Assembly: GCF_009764355.1 (NCBI RefSeq)
Contig: NZ_LNUA01000059.1
Span: 1 to 64,000, forward strand
DNA: 64,000 nucleotides
Origin: Companilactobacillus bobalius
GTDB lineage: Bacteria; Bacillota; Bacilli; Lactobacillales; Lactobacillaceae
Direction: 5' to 3'
In this document: in pieces, positions 27,826-36,879 of the stretch
Layout: every line of letters starts with the position of its first letter
How positions within the stretch are numbered: position 1 is the first letter of the stretch
Position numbers and translations under genes: made by a program
Notes under the pieces: model-generated
Told to the model about the DNA's origin: nothing
Seen by the model: only the letters and a program-made list of their open reading frames with translations
Database searches by the model: none

Positions 27826-27973
27826 TGAATGGCCAATGTTCTATGCAATATAGTGGAAACGCGTTCCACAAGCCAGATTCCTGTGCTTTGCCTGACTTCA
27901 CGAACCGTCTGCTACGCAGCCAATTCGCAAAGTCCTGCAAATGCTCAGAATCTAAGCGACTTGTTCCACGCTC
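27826..27973 (-). repeat. hairpin element A3
   Basis: Third A-type copy: leader GGCCAATGTTCTATGCAATA, then TAGTGGAAACGCG, and the A core to CACGCTCTT. Basal arms are GCGT/ACGC and ACAAG/CTTGT, both different from A1 and A2 but still complementary; the apex is CTGC-TAC-GCAG. The right end abuts the TAA stop of the convergent surface-protein gene at 27974. Confidence 0.85.
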
Positions 27974-29926
27974 TTATTTAATTGATTCGACTAGTGACCA
28001 CTCCAATTGTGTAGTGTAATTACCAGCATCATGGACACCATCACCGATATACAATTTAGGTCCTTCGTGATCTTGCCAAGCAACTGAATCAAGTGTTTGT
28101 CCGGTAGTTGTTTCAGAAACTAAAGTTCCATTTTCATTCAAGACTTGATAACTACCATCTCGTTGATAATAGCGCATCTCGGAATTCAATTCTTTCTCAT
28201 CAGATTTAAAAGGCTCTCTCTGTGATAAATATAAAGTTAAAGCCTGTTTATTCCGACGTTTGTCGACTACTTCCAAATGACTGTTTTCCATTTTACTCCT
28301 GTCGATTAAGGAATTTTCCGTATACGAATTAATTGTTTTATAACTCCAATCATTCGCTTGTAAATTAATACTGTTGTCCGCAAAATTCAATTGCAAACTT
28401 TGGGCTGGTATATACTGTCCTAACAAATTACCACTAGTGTCATATCCGTTCGCACTCACAGTGGAGTTGAACGACAAGGCCTCATTTTTCCCAACGGTTG
28501 AATTGATTTCAATTGCGAATTCCTTTGTAATTACAAAATTTAAATTACGTAAAGTCAAAATTGTCCCTTGATTATTATTTGGATCAGCGACATTCGTATA
28601 ATCTGTAAAATTTTGATTATTCACTTTAACATTATCGATCACCGAACTCTTAGGTAACTTAATTTGGATTTCAGCTCTCGTTAAAACCGAGTTCAGATTG
28701 CCATCTTTGATATTGATTCGATGAACTATCTTATCGTTTTCAGCGACGTTATTTATTGTTGTATTTTCACTATTGTGATCCTCGTAACTACTATTAAAAA
28801 TAGTATTATTGACAGAAACGTCAGGAACGACATTTTTTCTAACCGTTAAGTTAGCTTTATTAGTAGTAACGGTTGTCGTACTATCACCACTTGTCACGGT
28901 TACAACTGCATAGTACTTAGTTCCATTGTCAGTAGCGTAGACAGTATTAGCCGTCGTATAAGTCAGCACGTCACTATTACTATTAGTCACAACTGTATCT
29001 TTTCCCGCAGCATCAACTTTGTGCCAAACAACATTAGTGGGCTTCTCATCGAAAGTTCCCTGAATTGTAAAGTTGGCTTTCTTACCCTCATCAACAGTTT
29101 GGTCATCCAGACCACCACCAATTTTAATATCAACATACCCACCAACACTAGTACCGTTACTGTTGGTCATTGTTCCCGTCACCCGTACTGTTCCTGACTT
29201 ACCAGTAGTATTAGCTGTTACTAAGCCTGTTCTGCTATCAACAGTAGCTAAACTAGTATCACTAACTTTCCAAGTAATATTTCCTGTCGAATCAATTGGA
29301 GTTGGCGTTCCCGTTACGTAAGTTGTCATAGCGCTAGATTGATTATTGTACAAATATTTATCATTAGCTGTTACATCCAAAGCTGTAGCGTTAATAGGAC
29401 TTGGAAAAGTTGTTATGAAAGCTACTTTTGAATAAACGATAGTATCCAACAATCCTGGAACTAGGCCATACCAGCGCGTCATCTGTTGATAATAGACCGT
29501 TCCCACTTTAGTTGGTGTTACCGTTAACTCTTTGGTTGTTTGTGACATTTGAGTCCAAGTCTGACCATCAGTAGATTGGTACCAAGTATAATGTGGACTT
29601 GATAGCAGGCCTAATAAGGCATCCACAACTGAACGACCAGAATCGGTATATAAAGTTTTAGAATTATTGACGTACGTGTATTGATTTTCTGGCTGTAAAT
29701 TATATCCCGAAGACAGCCAAATAAATAACAGAATTATCGGGTCAGCTGTTGGCGTACGATACGGAGTTACCGCTGCCTTTGCAGTAGTTACCGTAGGTAT
29801 CACCTTCGATATTATTTTATTTTCAGGAGCGCTTTTATCAAAATTCGATTGATCAAAACTCATCGCGGTAAAAATCAGCATTATACTAAAAAGAACACTA
29901 ATTAGGATTTGACGTTTTCGTTTCAT
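27974..29926 (-). CDS. secreted Ig-like surface protein with WxL-like tail
   Basis: 650 residues. A signal peptide (KRKRQILISVLFSIMLIF) is followed by a low-complexity Thr/Ser-rich region, a BIg2-like domain (NATALDVTANDKYLYN...ITWKVSDTSLATVDSRTG) and an Ig-like/PKD-like stretch with TVDEGKKANFTIQGTF. The C-terminal domain ends TTQLEWSLVESIK, resembling the last strand of WxL cell-surface domains; the internal WxL motif is not obvious. There is no LPXTG motif. Probably a non-covalently attached wall protein. Its stop codon abuts hairpin element A3, which would lie in its 3' UTR. Confidence 0.75.
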   Translation of the reverse strand: MKRKRQILISVLFSIMLIFTAMSFDQSNFDKSAPENKIISKVIPTVTTAKAAVTPYRTPTADPIILLFIWLSSGYNLQPENQYTYVNNSKTLYTDSGRSVVDALLGLLSSPHYTWYQSTDGQTWTQMSQTTKELTVTPTKVGTVYYQQMTRWYGLVPGLLDTIVYSKVAFITTFPSPINATALDVTANDKYLYNNQSSAMTTYVTGTPTPIDSTGNITWKVSDTSLATVDSRTGLVTANTTGKSGTVRVTGTMTNSNGTSVGGYVDIKIGGGLDDQTVDEGKKANFTIQGTFDEKPTNVVWHKVDAAGKDTVVTNSNSDVLTYTTANTVYATDNGTKYYAVVTVTSGDSTTTVTTNKANLTVRKNVVPDVSVNNTIFNSSYEDHNSENTTINNVAENDKIVHRINIKDGNLNSVLTRAEIQIKLPKSSVIDNVKVNNQNFTDYTNVADPNNNQGTILTLRNLNFVITKEFAIEINSTVGKNEALSFNSTVSANGYDTSGNLLGQYIPAQSLQLNFADNSINLQANDWSYKTINSYTENSLIDRSKMENSHLEVVDKRRNKQALTLYLSQREPFKSDEKELNSEMRYYQRDGSYQVLNENGTLVSETTTGQTLDSVAWQDHEGPKLYIGDGVHDAGNYTTQLEWSLVESIK

Positions 29927-30002
29927 CTCCCTTACCTCTTAACCTTTTCTCAAGTTTACGGGTTTCCAGTAAAAAAGGCACTTTTATACTCTATCCCAAA
30001 AT

Positions 30003-30043
30003 AAATAGCCAGTAACTTTTTTCGAGTTACTGGCTATTTTTTA
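30003..30043. terminator. bidirectional terminator after the SIR2-HerA operon
   Basis: AAATAGCCAGTAACT pairs with AGTTACTGGCTATTT, followed by T-rich sequence on both strands. It separates the SIR2-HerA operon from the surface-protein gene, both on the minus strand. Confidence 0.85.
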
Positions 30044-30104
30044 ATTTACACGATCGTAATTTACAAATAACATATTCAAAATATAGAATTCTATGAATAA
30101 ATAC

Positions 30105-31937
30105 CTAATTATTTTTATTTAAAGACCATAATCTAGTCAAATTTGCACTATTACTATTTGGGGATAATTTATCCATAAGTTTATCTACTTTTACCACAAC
30201 TGGTAATTCAAAATTTATGCCTGTAAAAACTGCTGAACCTGCAGACAATGTAGGTATGGACTGTCTAGAAATCATATCTAAAGAATTTAGAGAATTATCC
30301 AACATTTCTAAATCATTTTGATTCACAAGTCTATGAATAATATAATTGTGCATTTGTGACACAATCGTTTGAGATATATCTGCCGGACGTTGACTAGATA
30401 TAGTTAAATAAAATCCAAATTTACGTCCTTCTTTTACTATTTCTTCAAAAACATCCAACCTATAATCACGCCATTCCTTTCTTTCTCTATTGGAAGACGT
30501 TGATAAAATATTATGTGCCTCATCAATAATTAAATGTGTTGTACTTTTTAATTCCGTATTTCCATCATTATTTTCTTTTTGATTTTTATAGGATTGTCTT
30601 GCAACAATCAAAGGTACAATTAATTTAATTTCTTTATTAACATTTCTAAGAGATATTATTTTAATATTATTTTCATTGACATATTCATCGCTTACCTTCA
30701 CAACTTTGCAAAACATATTTTCTTTTGATTCTACCCTACTAAGAAAATAGCTTATATACTCATACTGGCTATTTCCATATTTTAATTTAAATATCATTTC
30801 AAGATACAATAGAATCATTAATAAATTTAGAGGTTCTACTTCACGCTTTAGATTCTGTGCAAATTTTGATTCAAATTTTGCTATGAGATCATCCCTATTT
30901 AATTTATTCACATAACTTCCATTACGCATGTAATATTGGGAATATTTATTATTCCAATTACTATCCAATAATTCCTCTAATTCTGATCCCTTCTCGAATT
31001 CAATATGTAATATTGCCAAAATTTTATTTAATAATGGTTGTGTTCTTGCATCCATATGAGTACTAAAATATGTATTTTTTAATCCTTCAGTTAAATAATG
31101 TATAAGCTTTTTATTATTGAAATGTTTTCCTGGCTTAAAGAAATTCAAGGTTGCCCTTAAAAAAGGTTCTTGTGTTTGAGACGTTGCTGAAAACAAAACC
31201 GATAAAAATTCAGCATCCCAAAATTCTGTATTGGATAATATTAGTTTATCCTGACCATTTATCTTTTTAGTGTTCAAATTTAGTACAGATTTATTCTGCG
31301 AAAAAATCTCATTTGAAGTATATTCCCCATTAAAATCTATGAAAATAAACTTTGACTTTTTTAAAGATATCTCATTATTTTCATCCTTTTTAAATAATTC
31401 CGTATATATTTTAGTCAAAGTATTTGATTTACCACTACCAGTATTACCGAATATCGCAAAATGTGTATTAAATAGATGACTCCAGTCCAATGAAAACGGA
31501 ACTTTATCAGGTACAGTGTAACCTATATTCAATTGGTAATCTGAATTAACATTATTCCCAATAATCATCTTTATCTCATCGTCTGAAAGCAAAACAATTT
31601 CAGAAAATATTTGTGGAAATCCGTATATTCCTTGTATAAATTTCTTGTTTCTGAAATTACCTATTATATTAATATTCACTTCTCTGATATATCTATTCAA
31701 ACTAAATTCTTGGTCATTTGGATCTTTGCTTTTATCATCGGCAAATTCTCTAGTAACTTTTCCTACTAATTTATAAGGTCCATTTACAATACCCACATAT
31801 TGACCTATTCCAACACCTCTATAAACTTGATTATTTTTGAAATATGTCATCATATTTGTATTCTGGTACATTCGTGCTCTAACATAGTTTCCTTTAATTT
31901 CAATAACACTACCAACCGTTATATCATCATTAATCAT
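30105..31937 (-). CDS. HerA-type ATPase of a SIR2-HerA defence pair
   Basis: 610 residues from the internal start MINDDITVG. An N-terminal HAS-barrel-like region leads into the motor: Walker A IFGNTGSGKSNT (GNTGSGKS about 164-171), Walker B HLIIDEAHNI (468-476), ISSQRPADIS as sensor, and a C-terminal tail. HerA proteins are hexameric translocases; paired with SIR2 they form an antiphage complex described as SIR2-HerA or Nezha. The ATG overlaps the sir2 stop by 8 bp (ATGATTAA), so the two are coupled. Codon use is markedly AT-rich, consistent with horizontal transfer. Confidence 0.9.
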   Translation of the reverse strand: MINDDITVGSVIEIKGNYVRARMYQNTNMMTYFKNNQVYRGVGIGQYVGIVNGPYKLVGKVTREFADDKSKDPNDQEFSLNRYIREVNINIIGNFRNKKFIQGIYGFPQIFSEIVLLSDDEIKMIIGNNVNSDYQLNIGYTVPDKVPFSLDWSHLFNTHFAIFGNTGSGKSNTLTKIYTELFKKDENNEISLKKSKFIFIDFNGEYTSNEIFSQNKSVLNLNTKKINGQDKLILSNTEFWDAEFLSVLFSATSQTQEPFLRATLNFFKPGKHFNNKKLIHYLTEGLKNTYFSTHMDARTQPLLNKILAILHIEFEKGSELEELLDSNWNNKYSQYYMRNGSYVNKLNRDDLIAKFESKFAQNLKREVEPLNLLMILLYLEMIFKLKYGNSQYEYISYFLSRVESKENMFCKVVKVSDEYVNENNIKIISLRNVNKEIKLIVPLIVARQSYKNQKENNDGNTELKSTTHLIIDEAHNILSTSSNRERKEWRDYRLDVFEEIVKEGRKFGFYLTISSQRPADISQTIVSQMHNYIIHRLVNQNDLEMLDNSLNSLDMISRQSIPTLSAGSAVFTGINFELPVVVKVDKLMDKLSPNSNSANLTRLWSLNKNN

Positions 31938-33066
31938 CGTATTCCCCACTTAAAAGACTATTGAATACATCAAAATCACCATTTTTAAAATTCTTTTTTT
32001 CATCAAATTCCGTAATAAACTCAACATTTTTAAAATTTGACATCTTTTCCTTTATAAATTCTATATCCTCTTCCGAATATGGAATTACAAAGATTTTTAA
32101 TTCTGGATTATATTGTGCACGATGAATAATATCCAATATATGTTCATCCTTAAAAGAAAAACCAAAGACTATAAGAACAGTTTCTTTTTTTTCCAATTCG
32201 TTGGAAAATGCCCTGAGCATTTGATAATAATAGTTTTCAAAAACCGTTTCTGCAAATTTTCTTTTTGTTGGATTAACTATTAACAATTCTTTGTATGAAT
32301 CACCAAATTTCTCTAATTTATTTTTTTCATCTCCTGATAAGGAAATATTATTCAGATATTGGACAGGATCTTTACTAGTGTTCAATTCTCTTTCTAATCT
32401 TTCAACATTCATAGACTGAAATCTTAGTTCACTCACATAATTACCAATATTCATTATTTCATTCTTTTTTTCATTAGAAAAATCTGAAACAATAGATTTT
32501 TTAATTTTTTTCCACGTTAACGATCCATGTATTTTATAAAGATTTATAGAAGGTATCTCACGTCTAAAATAATCTGATGCACCACTATGTATATAATTGA
32601 AATAATAATTTTTATAGTTCACTACCCTTGTGAAGAATCCAGAGGATCCATCATTAAACTTTATTAGTGGATTTATTAGTGCCAATTCATCAAATGCATT
32701 CTCAAAAAAAGTATCATAATTGGTGGTAAATATATTTACCCTTTTGGGTTGCTCAAATCCACCCATATTTGCGATATTCACTACATTTTCAATAAAATTT
32801 TTATAATTCTCAATAGTATTTTTTAAATTATTGTCTTCATTTTCAATATCTTTTATAACCAACCCTTCTTTTACAGATTTATCAAAAAATAGAGCCATGA
32901 GTATCAATTTTTCATATTTATCTTCACATTCAGTATATACATCTTCTAAACTTTTTCCCGAGTTTTCCATTTCCAAAGTATTCAACCATGTAGAACTTGC
33001 TCCAGCCCCAATTAAAAAATTTATTTTTTTCCCAACAATCTCTTCTAAAAACTTTTTGTTTTCCAT
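31930..33066 (-). CDS. SIR2-domain NADase-type defence effector
   Basis: 378 residues. SIR2 fold motifs occur in order: FLIGAGAS (17-24, nucleotide loop), FTTNYDTFFE with N116, LYKIHGSLTW with the catalytic His180, and IVFGFSFKDEHI (299-310). Defence-type SIR2 domains cleave NAD+ when a partner senses infection, arresting the cell. Upstream of and overlapping the HerA gene. It is AT-rich like herA and unlike the ABC genes next to it. System identity is inferred from pairing and motifs; activity has not been shown here. Confidence 0.88.
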   Translation of the reverse strand: MENKKFLEEIVGKKINFLIGAGASSTWLNTLEMENSGKSLEDVYTECEDKYEKLILMALFFDKSVKEGLVIKDIENEDNNLKNTIENYKNFIENVVNIANMGGFEQPKRVNIFTTNYDTFFENAFDELALINPLIKFNDGSSGFFTRVVNYKNYYFNYIHSGASDYFRREIPSINLYKIHGSLTWKKIKKSIVSDFSNEKKNEIMNIGNYVSELRFQSMNVERLERELNTSKDPVQYLNNISLSGDEKNKLEKFGDSYKELLIVNPTKRKFAETVFENYYYQMLRAFSNELEKKETVLIVFGFSFKDEHILDIIHRAQYNPELKIFVIPYSEEDIEFIKEKMSNFKNVEFITEFDEKKNFKNGDFDVFNSLLSGEYDD

Positions 33067-33134
33067 AAAAATTCCTTTTAATAATATTTAACTTAATCAA
33101 TCCTATCATTTTAAATCTATCACACGAATTTAAA

Positions 33135-33180
33135 TAAAAAAACTCTTCAGATTTAAATTTCAAATCTAAAAAGTTTTTTT
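33135..33180. terminator. bidirectional terminator between the ABC exporter and sir2
   Basis: AAAACT-TT-AGATTT pairs with AAATCT-AA-AGTTTT around an A/T loop, flanked by A- and T-runs. It ends the ABC exporter transcript and insulates the downstream SIR2-HerA unit. Confidence 0.75.
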
Positions 33181-33187
33181 ACGTAAT

Positions 33188-34969
33188 TTAATCTGTAACC
33201 ATTTGATTATGATAAAGTCCGGCATAGAAACCATCCCCTGCCAACAATTTATCATGATTACCTTGTTCAATAATCGCACCATCTTTTAGAACAACAATCT
33301 TATCGGCGTTCAAAATTGTCTTCAAACGGTGGGCAATAACGAAACTAGTCCGGCCTTGAATAACACGATCCATTGCCGCTTGAATGTTGGCTTCCGTAAC
33401 AGTATCAACATTTGAAGTGGCTTCATCCAAAATCAATAATTGTGGGTTAGTCAAAATTGTTCTAGCAATCGACATCAATTGTTTCTGACCAGCTGAGAAA
33501 ATACTCTGCTCATCAGATACTTCTGTTTCATAACCCTTAGGCAAACTAGCAATAAACTCATGAATATTAGCTTGTTTAGCAGCATCAATAACACGTTCCA
33601 TACTTGCATCAGGATCACCGAATCGAATATTGTCCGCAATCGTTCCTGAGAATAATTGTGGATCTTGTAAGACGATACCAACATTCTTTCGCAGTTCTTT
33701 CAAAGAAAACTCACGAATATCAGTCCCATCAATCGTAATTGCTCCACTGTCCACATCATAGAAACGATTCAAAAGGTTCATAACAGTTGTCTTACCGGAA
33801 CCTGTTGGTCCAACTAAAGCCACCATTTCACCCTTATGTACTGAAATTGAAACACCATGTAAAATTTCTTTACCTGGTAAATAACTAAAGTGAACATCAT
33901 CAATCTGCAATTCATTTTTAATTCCAACCAATGATTTACCGTCAGCGGGTTGAACTTCATCTGGTTGACTTCTAACTTCATCAACACGACGAGCACCTGT
34001 AATAGCCAATTGAATCATCCCGTACAAACTAGTCAACGACATGATTGGTTGGTAATACTGTTGCGCATAGTTAACGAAGACGACGACTAAGGCCAAAGCT
34101 GCTCCAGTTGATAAAGTTCCATTCAAAGCAAACCATGAACCGAAGAAAATAACGATGGCCGTGTTCAACAAGGACATCCCTTGCATCAATGGATTCAAAA
34201 CACCTGACCAAATTTGACCAGACATAGCTGATTGACGAACTTTTTGATTATGTTTTCTAAATCCGGCAATTGAATCTTTTTGTAAACCATTAGTGATAAT
34301 AACCTTTTGAGCGGTAACTTGTTCATTAATATAACCGTTCATCTTACCAATATCATCTTGTTGATGGTTAACCGCCACGCCAGCTTTTTTCATAACAACT
34401 GCCGCAATAATTAAAGCTACCGGAGTAGAACCCATCGTTACCCAGGCCATTGTCACATTCTGATCAAACATGACAATCAGGATACCGATAAATTGGGCGA
34501 CGGATAAGAAAATCTCGATCAAAGCCTGATTCATCGCATTAAAAATGTTATCCAAATCAGAAGTGTAACGTGCCAAGATATCCCCATCACTGTGAGAATC
34601 GAAATATTGTACCTGCATTCGTTGCATCTTACGGAATAACCCAACACGCATCGTACCAGTTGAATAAGCCGTAATTCTAGCTAAAATCATACTGGCAATA
34701 AATAAAGTACTGGCATCACCTAGATATAATCCTAAGTAAACCCACAAAGTTTTATGGAAAGAACCTAGATTGGCATCACCACGAGCAGCAGTATTCGTCC
34801 ACTGTTGCAAGTAAGTTGTTAACTCAGAAACTGCACGTCCCAGATAAGTTGGAGCAATAACAATACATGCGGTTGAAATACCGATCAGTATTGCCGTCAT
34901 GAGAAAGCCAAACCAGTATTTCTTCAAATAGTGCCAATAGTATTTCCCTGCGTTTTTTAAATCCCTCAT
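33188..34969 (-). CDS. heterodimeric ABC exporter, second half-transporter
   Basis: 593 residues. Six transmembrane helices (about 15-320) precede the ABC domain, with Walker A GPTGSGKTTVMNLLNRFYD, Q-loop IVLQDPQLFSGT, signature FSAGQKQLMS, Walker B LLILDEATSNVD and switch IAHRLKT. The catalytic Glu is present, so this is the ATP-hydrolysing half. It overlaps the upstream half-transporter by 4 bp. It resembles the LmrCD/BmrCD-type multidrug exporters of Firmicutes. The attenuated leader upstream supports a drug-inducible role; substrates are not known. Confidence 0.92.
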   Translation of the reverse strand: MRDLKNAGKYYWHYLKKYWFGFLMTAILIGISTACIVIAPTYLGRAVSELTTYLQQWTNTAARGDANLGSFHKTLWVYLGLYLGDASTLFIASMILARITAYSTGTMRVGLFRKMQRMQVQYFDSHSDGDILARYTSDLDNIFNAMNQALIEIFLSVAQFIGILIVMFDQNVTMAWVTMGSTPVALIIAAVVMKKAGVAVNHQQDDIGKMNGYINEQVTAQKVIITNGLQKDSIAGFRKHNQKVRQSAMSGQIWSGVLNPLMQGMSLLNTAIVIFFGSWFALNGTLSTGAALALVVVFVNYAQQYYQPIMSLTSLYGMIQLAITGARRVDEVRSQPDEVQPADGKSLVGIKNELQIDDVHFSYLPGKEILHGVSISVHKGEMVALVGPTGSGKTTVMNLLNRFYDVDSGAITIDGTDIREFSLKELRKNVGIVLQDPQLFSGTIADNIRFGDPDASMERVIDAAKQANIHEFIASLPKGYETEVSDEQSIFSAGQKQLMSIARTILTNPQLLILDEATSNVDTVTEANIQAAMDRVIQGRTSFVIAHRLKTILNADKIVVLKDGAIIEQGNHDKLLAGDGFYAGLYHNQMVTD

Positions 34970-36687
34970 GACTTTGCCCCCTCTCTAGCCTTTTGTGTAC
35001 GATAAATTTCTTGATATACCGAATTATGAGCTACTAATTCTTTGTGATTACCATTTCCGACAATGTGACCACTATCCATAACTAAAATTCGATCTGCTCG
35101 TAAAATTGAAGAGATCTTTTCGGCAATCACTACTGTAGTAGTCTTAGTTAAATCTCTATCCAAAGCTTCCTGAACCAGTTTTTCAGATTTTGCATCCAAA
35201 GCTGATGTCGCATCATCCAAAATTAAAATCTTTGGTTGTGCAATAACACCACGAGTAATTGACAATCTTTGTTTTTGACCACCGGAGAAGTTAGAAGAAC
35301 GTTCTTCAACTGGTGCATCATAAGTTAAAGGCAAACGCTCAATAAATTCAGAAGCTTGTGCAACGTTAGCTGCCCACTGCATTTGATTTGGTGTGGCATC
35401 TTCTTTAACTTGGCGCAAATTGGCTGAAATAGTTCCCGAGAACAATGTCGAACGCTGTAAAACGTAAGCAACTGTTTCTCGTAAAGACTTTTCAGAAAGC
35501 TGACGAACATCAACTCCACCAACTTTGATCGTACCAGAGTCGGGATCATACAAACGGGCAATTAATTGAGCTAATGTCGTCTTACCAGATCCAGTCGCAC
35601 CAACGATACCAATCATTTCACCGGCTTTAACTTTAAAACTAATATCCTTCAATGTTGGTGCATCATCACCAGGATAAGTAAAGGTTACATGATTAAATTC
35701 AATATCCCCTTCGACCGGATCAGAATTACCCTCAACGTATGACATACTAGGGTCAGTTCCCATAACTTCACCGATACGTCCTAATGAAATATTAGCTCTA
35801 GAAGCCGCAATCATTAAGAAGCCACCATTGATAACTGCAAATAGAATTTGCATTAAATAAGAAATAAAACTAGTAATCGCAGCTAAGTAAGTAGGATGAA
35901 CTGTTAAATTTTGTCCAACTAGATAAACAGCTAAAACCACGGCAATATTGGCCGTTAAGAAGAAAGCTGGCATCAAAATGGCAAAAGTATAACCAATTTT
36001 GGCTGTAACTTTCGTCAAACTATCTGAAGCAGTCGAAAACTTCTTAATTTCATGCGGCTCTTGCACAAATGACTTAACAACACGAATACCCATCAAATTC
36101 TCACGAGCAACCGTATTAACATCTTCAATATCTTGTTGTGTTTCCGCAAAATAACTACTCATCTTTTTGTATGTGTACAAACTAACCGCTATGACAATAA
36201 TCATCATACCAATCAAGACCCACCACTGTTGTGGCATTGTTATCATGGCTAAAATAAAGGCTCCAATAAATAGCAATGGAATCCGACTCACTTGTTGAAA
36301 AGTGGCCATAACAATTTGTTGAACCTGGTTAATATCATTTGTCATTCTAACAACTAAGTTCGACGCCGAGAACTTTTCTACATCTGCATAGGCAAATGAC
36401 TGCACCTTATCATACAGATCCGAACGCAAATCAGTCGCTACACCTAAGGCGACGTGAGCCGAATAAATCGTATTGATGACCCCGGCAATAATTCCGACTA
36501 TCGCCAAAATAATCAAAACTATTCCTTGTTGAAAAATAGTATTTTTGTCACCTTTCAAAATTGCATTCATAATTACTTGCAACAATCGTGGTTGCCAAAG
36601 CGTCGCAAATACTAAAGCTATAACTGAGATAAGCGCAATATAAACATCTTTTCGATAGCGCTTGATATATGGCATTAATACTTTCAT
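34966..36687 (-). CDS. heterodimeric ABC exporter, first half-transporter with degenerate site
   Basis: 573 residues. Six membrane helices are followed by an ABC domain with Walker A GATGSGKTTLAQLIARLYD, Q-loop YVLQRSTLFSGT, signature FSGGQKQRLS and Walker B ILILDDATSALD. Asp replaces the usual catalytic Glu, and the switch reads VIAEKISS rather than the usual His. This is the degenerate nucleotide-binding site expected of one half of a heterodimeric exporter such as LmrC or BmrC. ATG follows AAGGGGGGAAATTA. First gene of the two-gene operon, behind an attenuator. Confidence 0.92.
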   Translation of the reverse strand: MKVLMPYIKRYRKDVYIALISVIALVFATLWQPRLLQVIMNAILKGDKNTIFQQGIVLIILAIVGIIAGVINTIYSAHVALGVATDLRSDLYDKVQSFAYADVEKFSASNLVVRMTNDINQVQQIVMATFQQVSRIPLLFIGAFILAMITMPQQWWVLIGMMIIVIAVSLYTYKKMSSYFAETQQDIEDVNTVARENLMGIRVVKSFVQEPHEIKKFSTASDSLTKVTAKIGYTFAILMPAFFLTANIAVVLAVYLVGQNLTVHPTYLAAITSFISYLMQILFAVINGGFLMIAASRANISLGRIGEVMGTDPSMSYVEGNSDPVEGDIEFNHVTFTYPGDDAPTLKDISFKVKAGEMIGIVGATGSGKTTLAQLIARLYDPDSGTIKVGGVDVRQLSEKSLRETVAYVLQRSTLFSGTISANLRQVKEDATPNQMQWAANVAQASEFIERLPLTYDAPVEERSSNFSGGQKQRLSITRGVIAQPKILILDDATSALDAKSEKLVQEALDRDLTKTTTVVIAEKISSILRADRILVMDSGHIVGNGNHKELVAHNSVYQEIYRTQKAREGAKS

Positions 36688-36721
36688 TAATTTCCCCCCT
36701 TTTGTTTAGTTCCAATCCAGT

Positions 36722-36767
36722 AAAAAAAAACAAGACACTTAGTAGCACTGGCTACCTAGCATCTTGT
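36722..36767 (-). terminator. leader terminator/attenuator of the ABC exporter operon
   Basis: ACAAGA-CT-GGTAGC pairs with GCTACT-AG-TCTTGT around CAGT, followed by a T-run of at least eight. It lies between the operon promoter and the first gene, so it must be read through for expression. A small leader ORF runs through both arms of the stem. Confidence 0.85.
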
Positions 36768-36777
36768 CCAGCCTCAA
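36739..36777 (-). CDS. 12-codon leader peptide of the ABC exporter
   Basis: A TTG-started ORF encoding MRLDKMLGSQCY, preceded at 8 bp by a perfect GGAGG (36786-36790); an internal ATG gives the shorter MLGSQCY. It spans the 5' arm and loop of the leader terminator and its stop codon lies in the 3' arm. A ribosome slowed on it would block terminator folding. This matches the logic of antibiotic-responsive attenuators such as the one before bmrCD. Translation is inferred, not proven. Confidence 0.65.
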   Translation of the reverse strand: MRLDKMLGSQCY

Positions 36778-36826
36778 AAACAGACCCTCCGATGATTCTT
36801 CAGTTGAATTAAAACGTTAGTAGCTA

Positions 36827-36855
36827 ATATTACAATGAATAAATATTAAATTCAA
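36827..36855 (-). promoter_or_regulatory. promoter of the ABC exporter operon
   Basis: TTGAAT (36850-36855), a 17-bp spacer, and TAATAT (36827-36832). The predicted start near 36820 leaves a leader of about 130 nt containing the small ORF and attenuator. Confidence 0.65.
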
Positions 36856-36879
36856 GCATCTTCCTTAATAATATAAAAA

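Noticed and set aside
5268..27973. Hairpin elements as a CRISPR array or tRNA genes
   Set aside because: Units are kilobases apart, not spaced by unique spacers; there is no acceptor stem/anticodon pattern and no cas genes.
30105..33066. SIR2-HerA plus the neighbouring ABC exporter as one defence system
   Set aside because: A bidirectional terminator and sharp change in base composition separate them; the exporter has its own attenuated leader.
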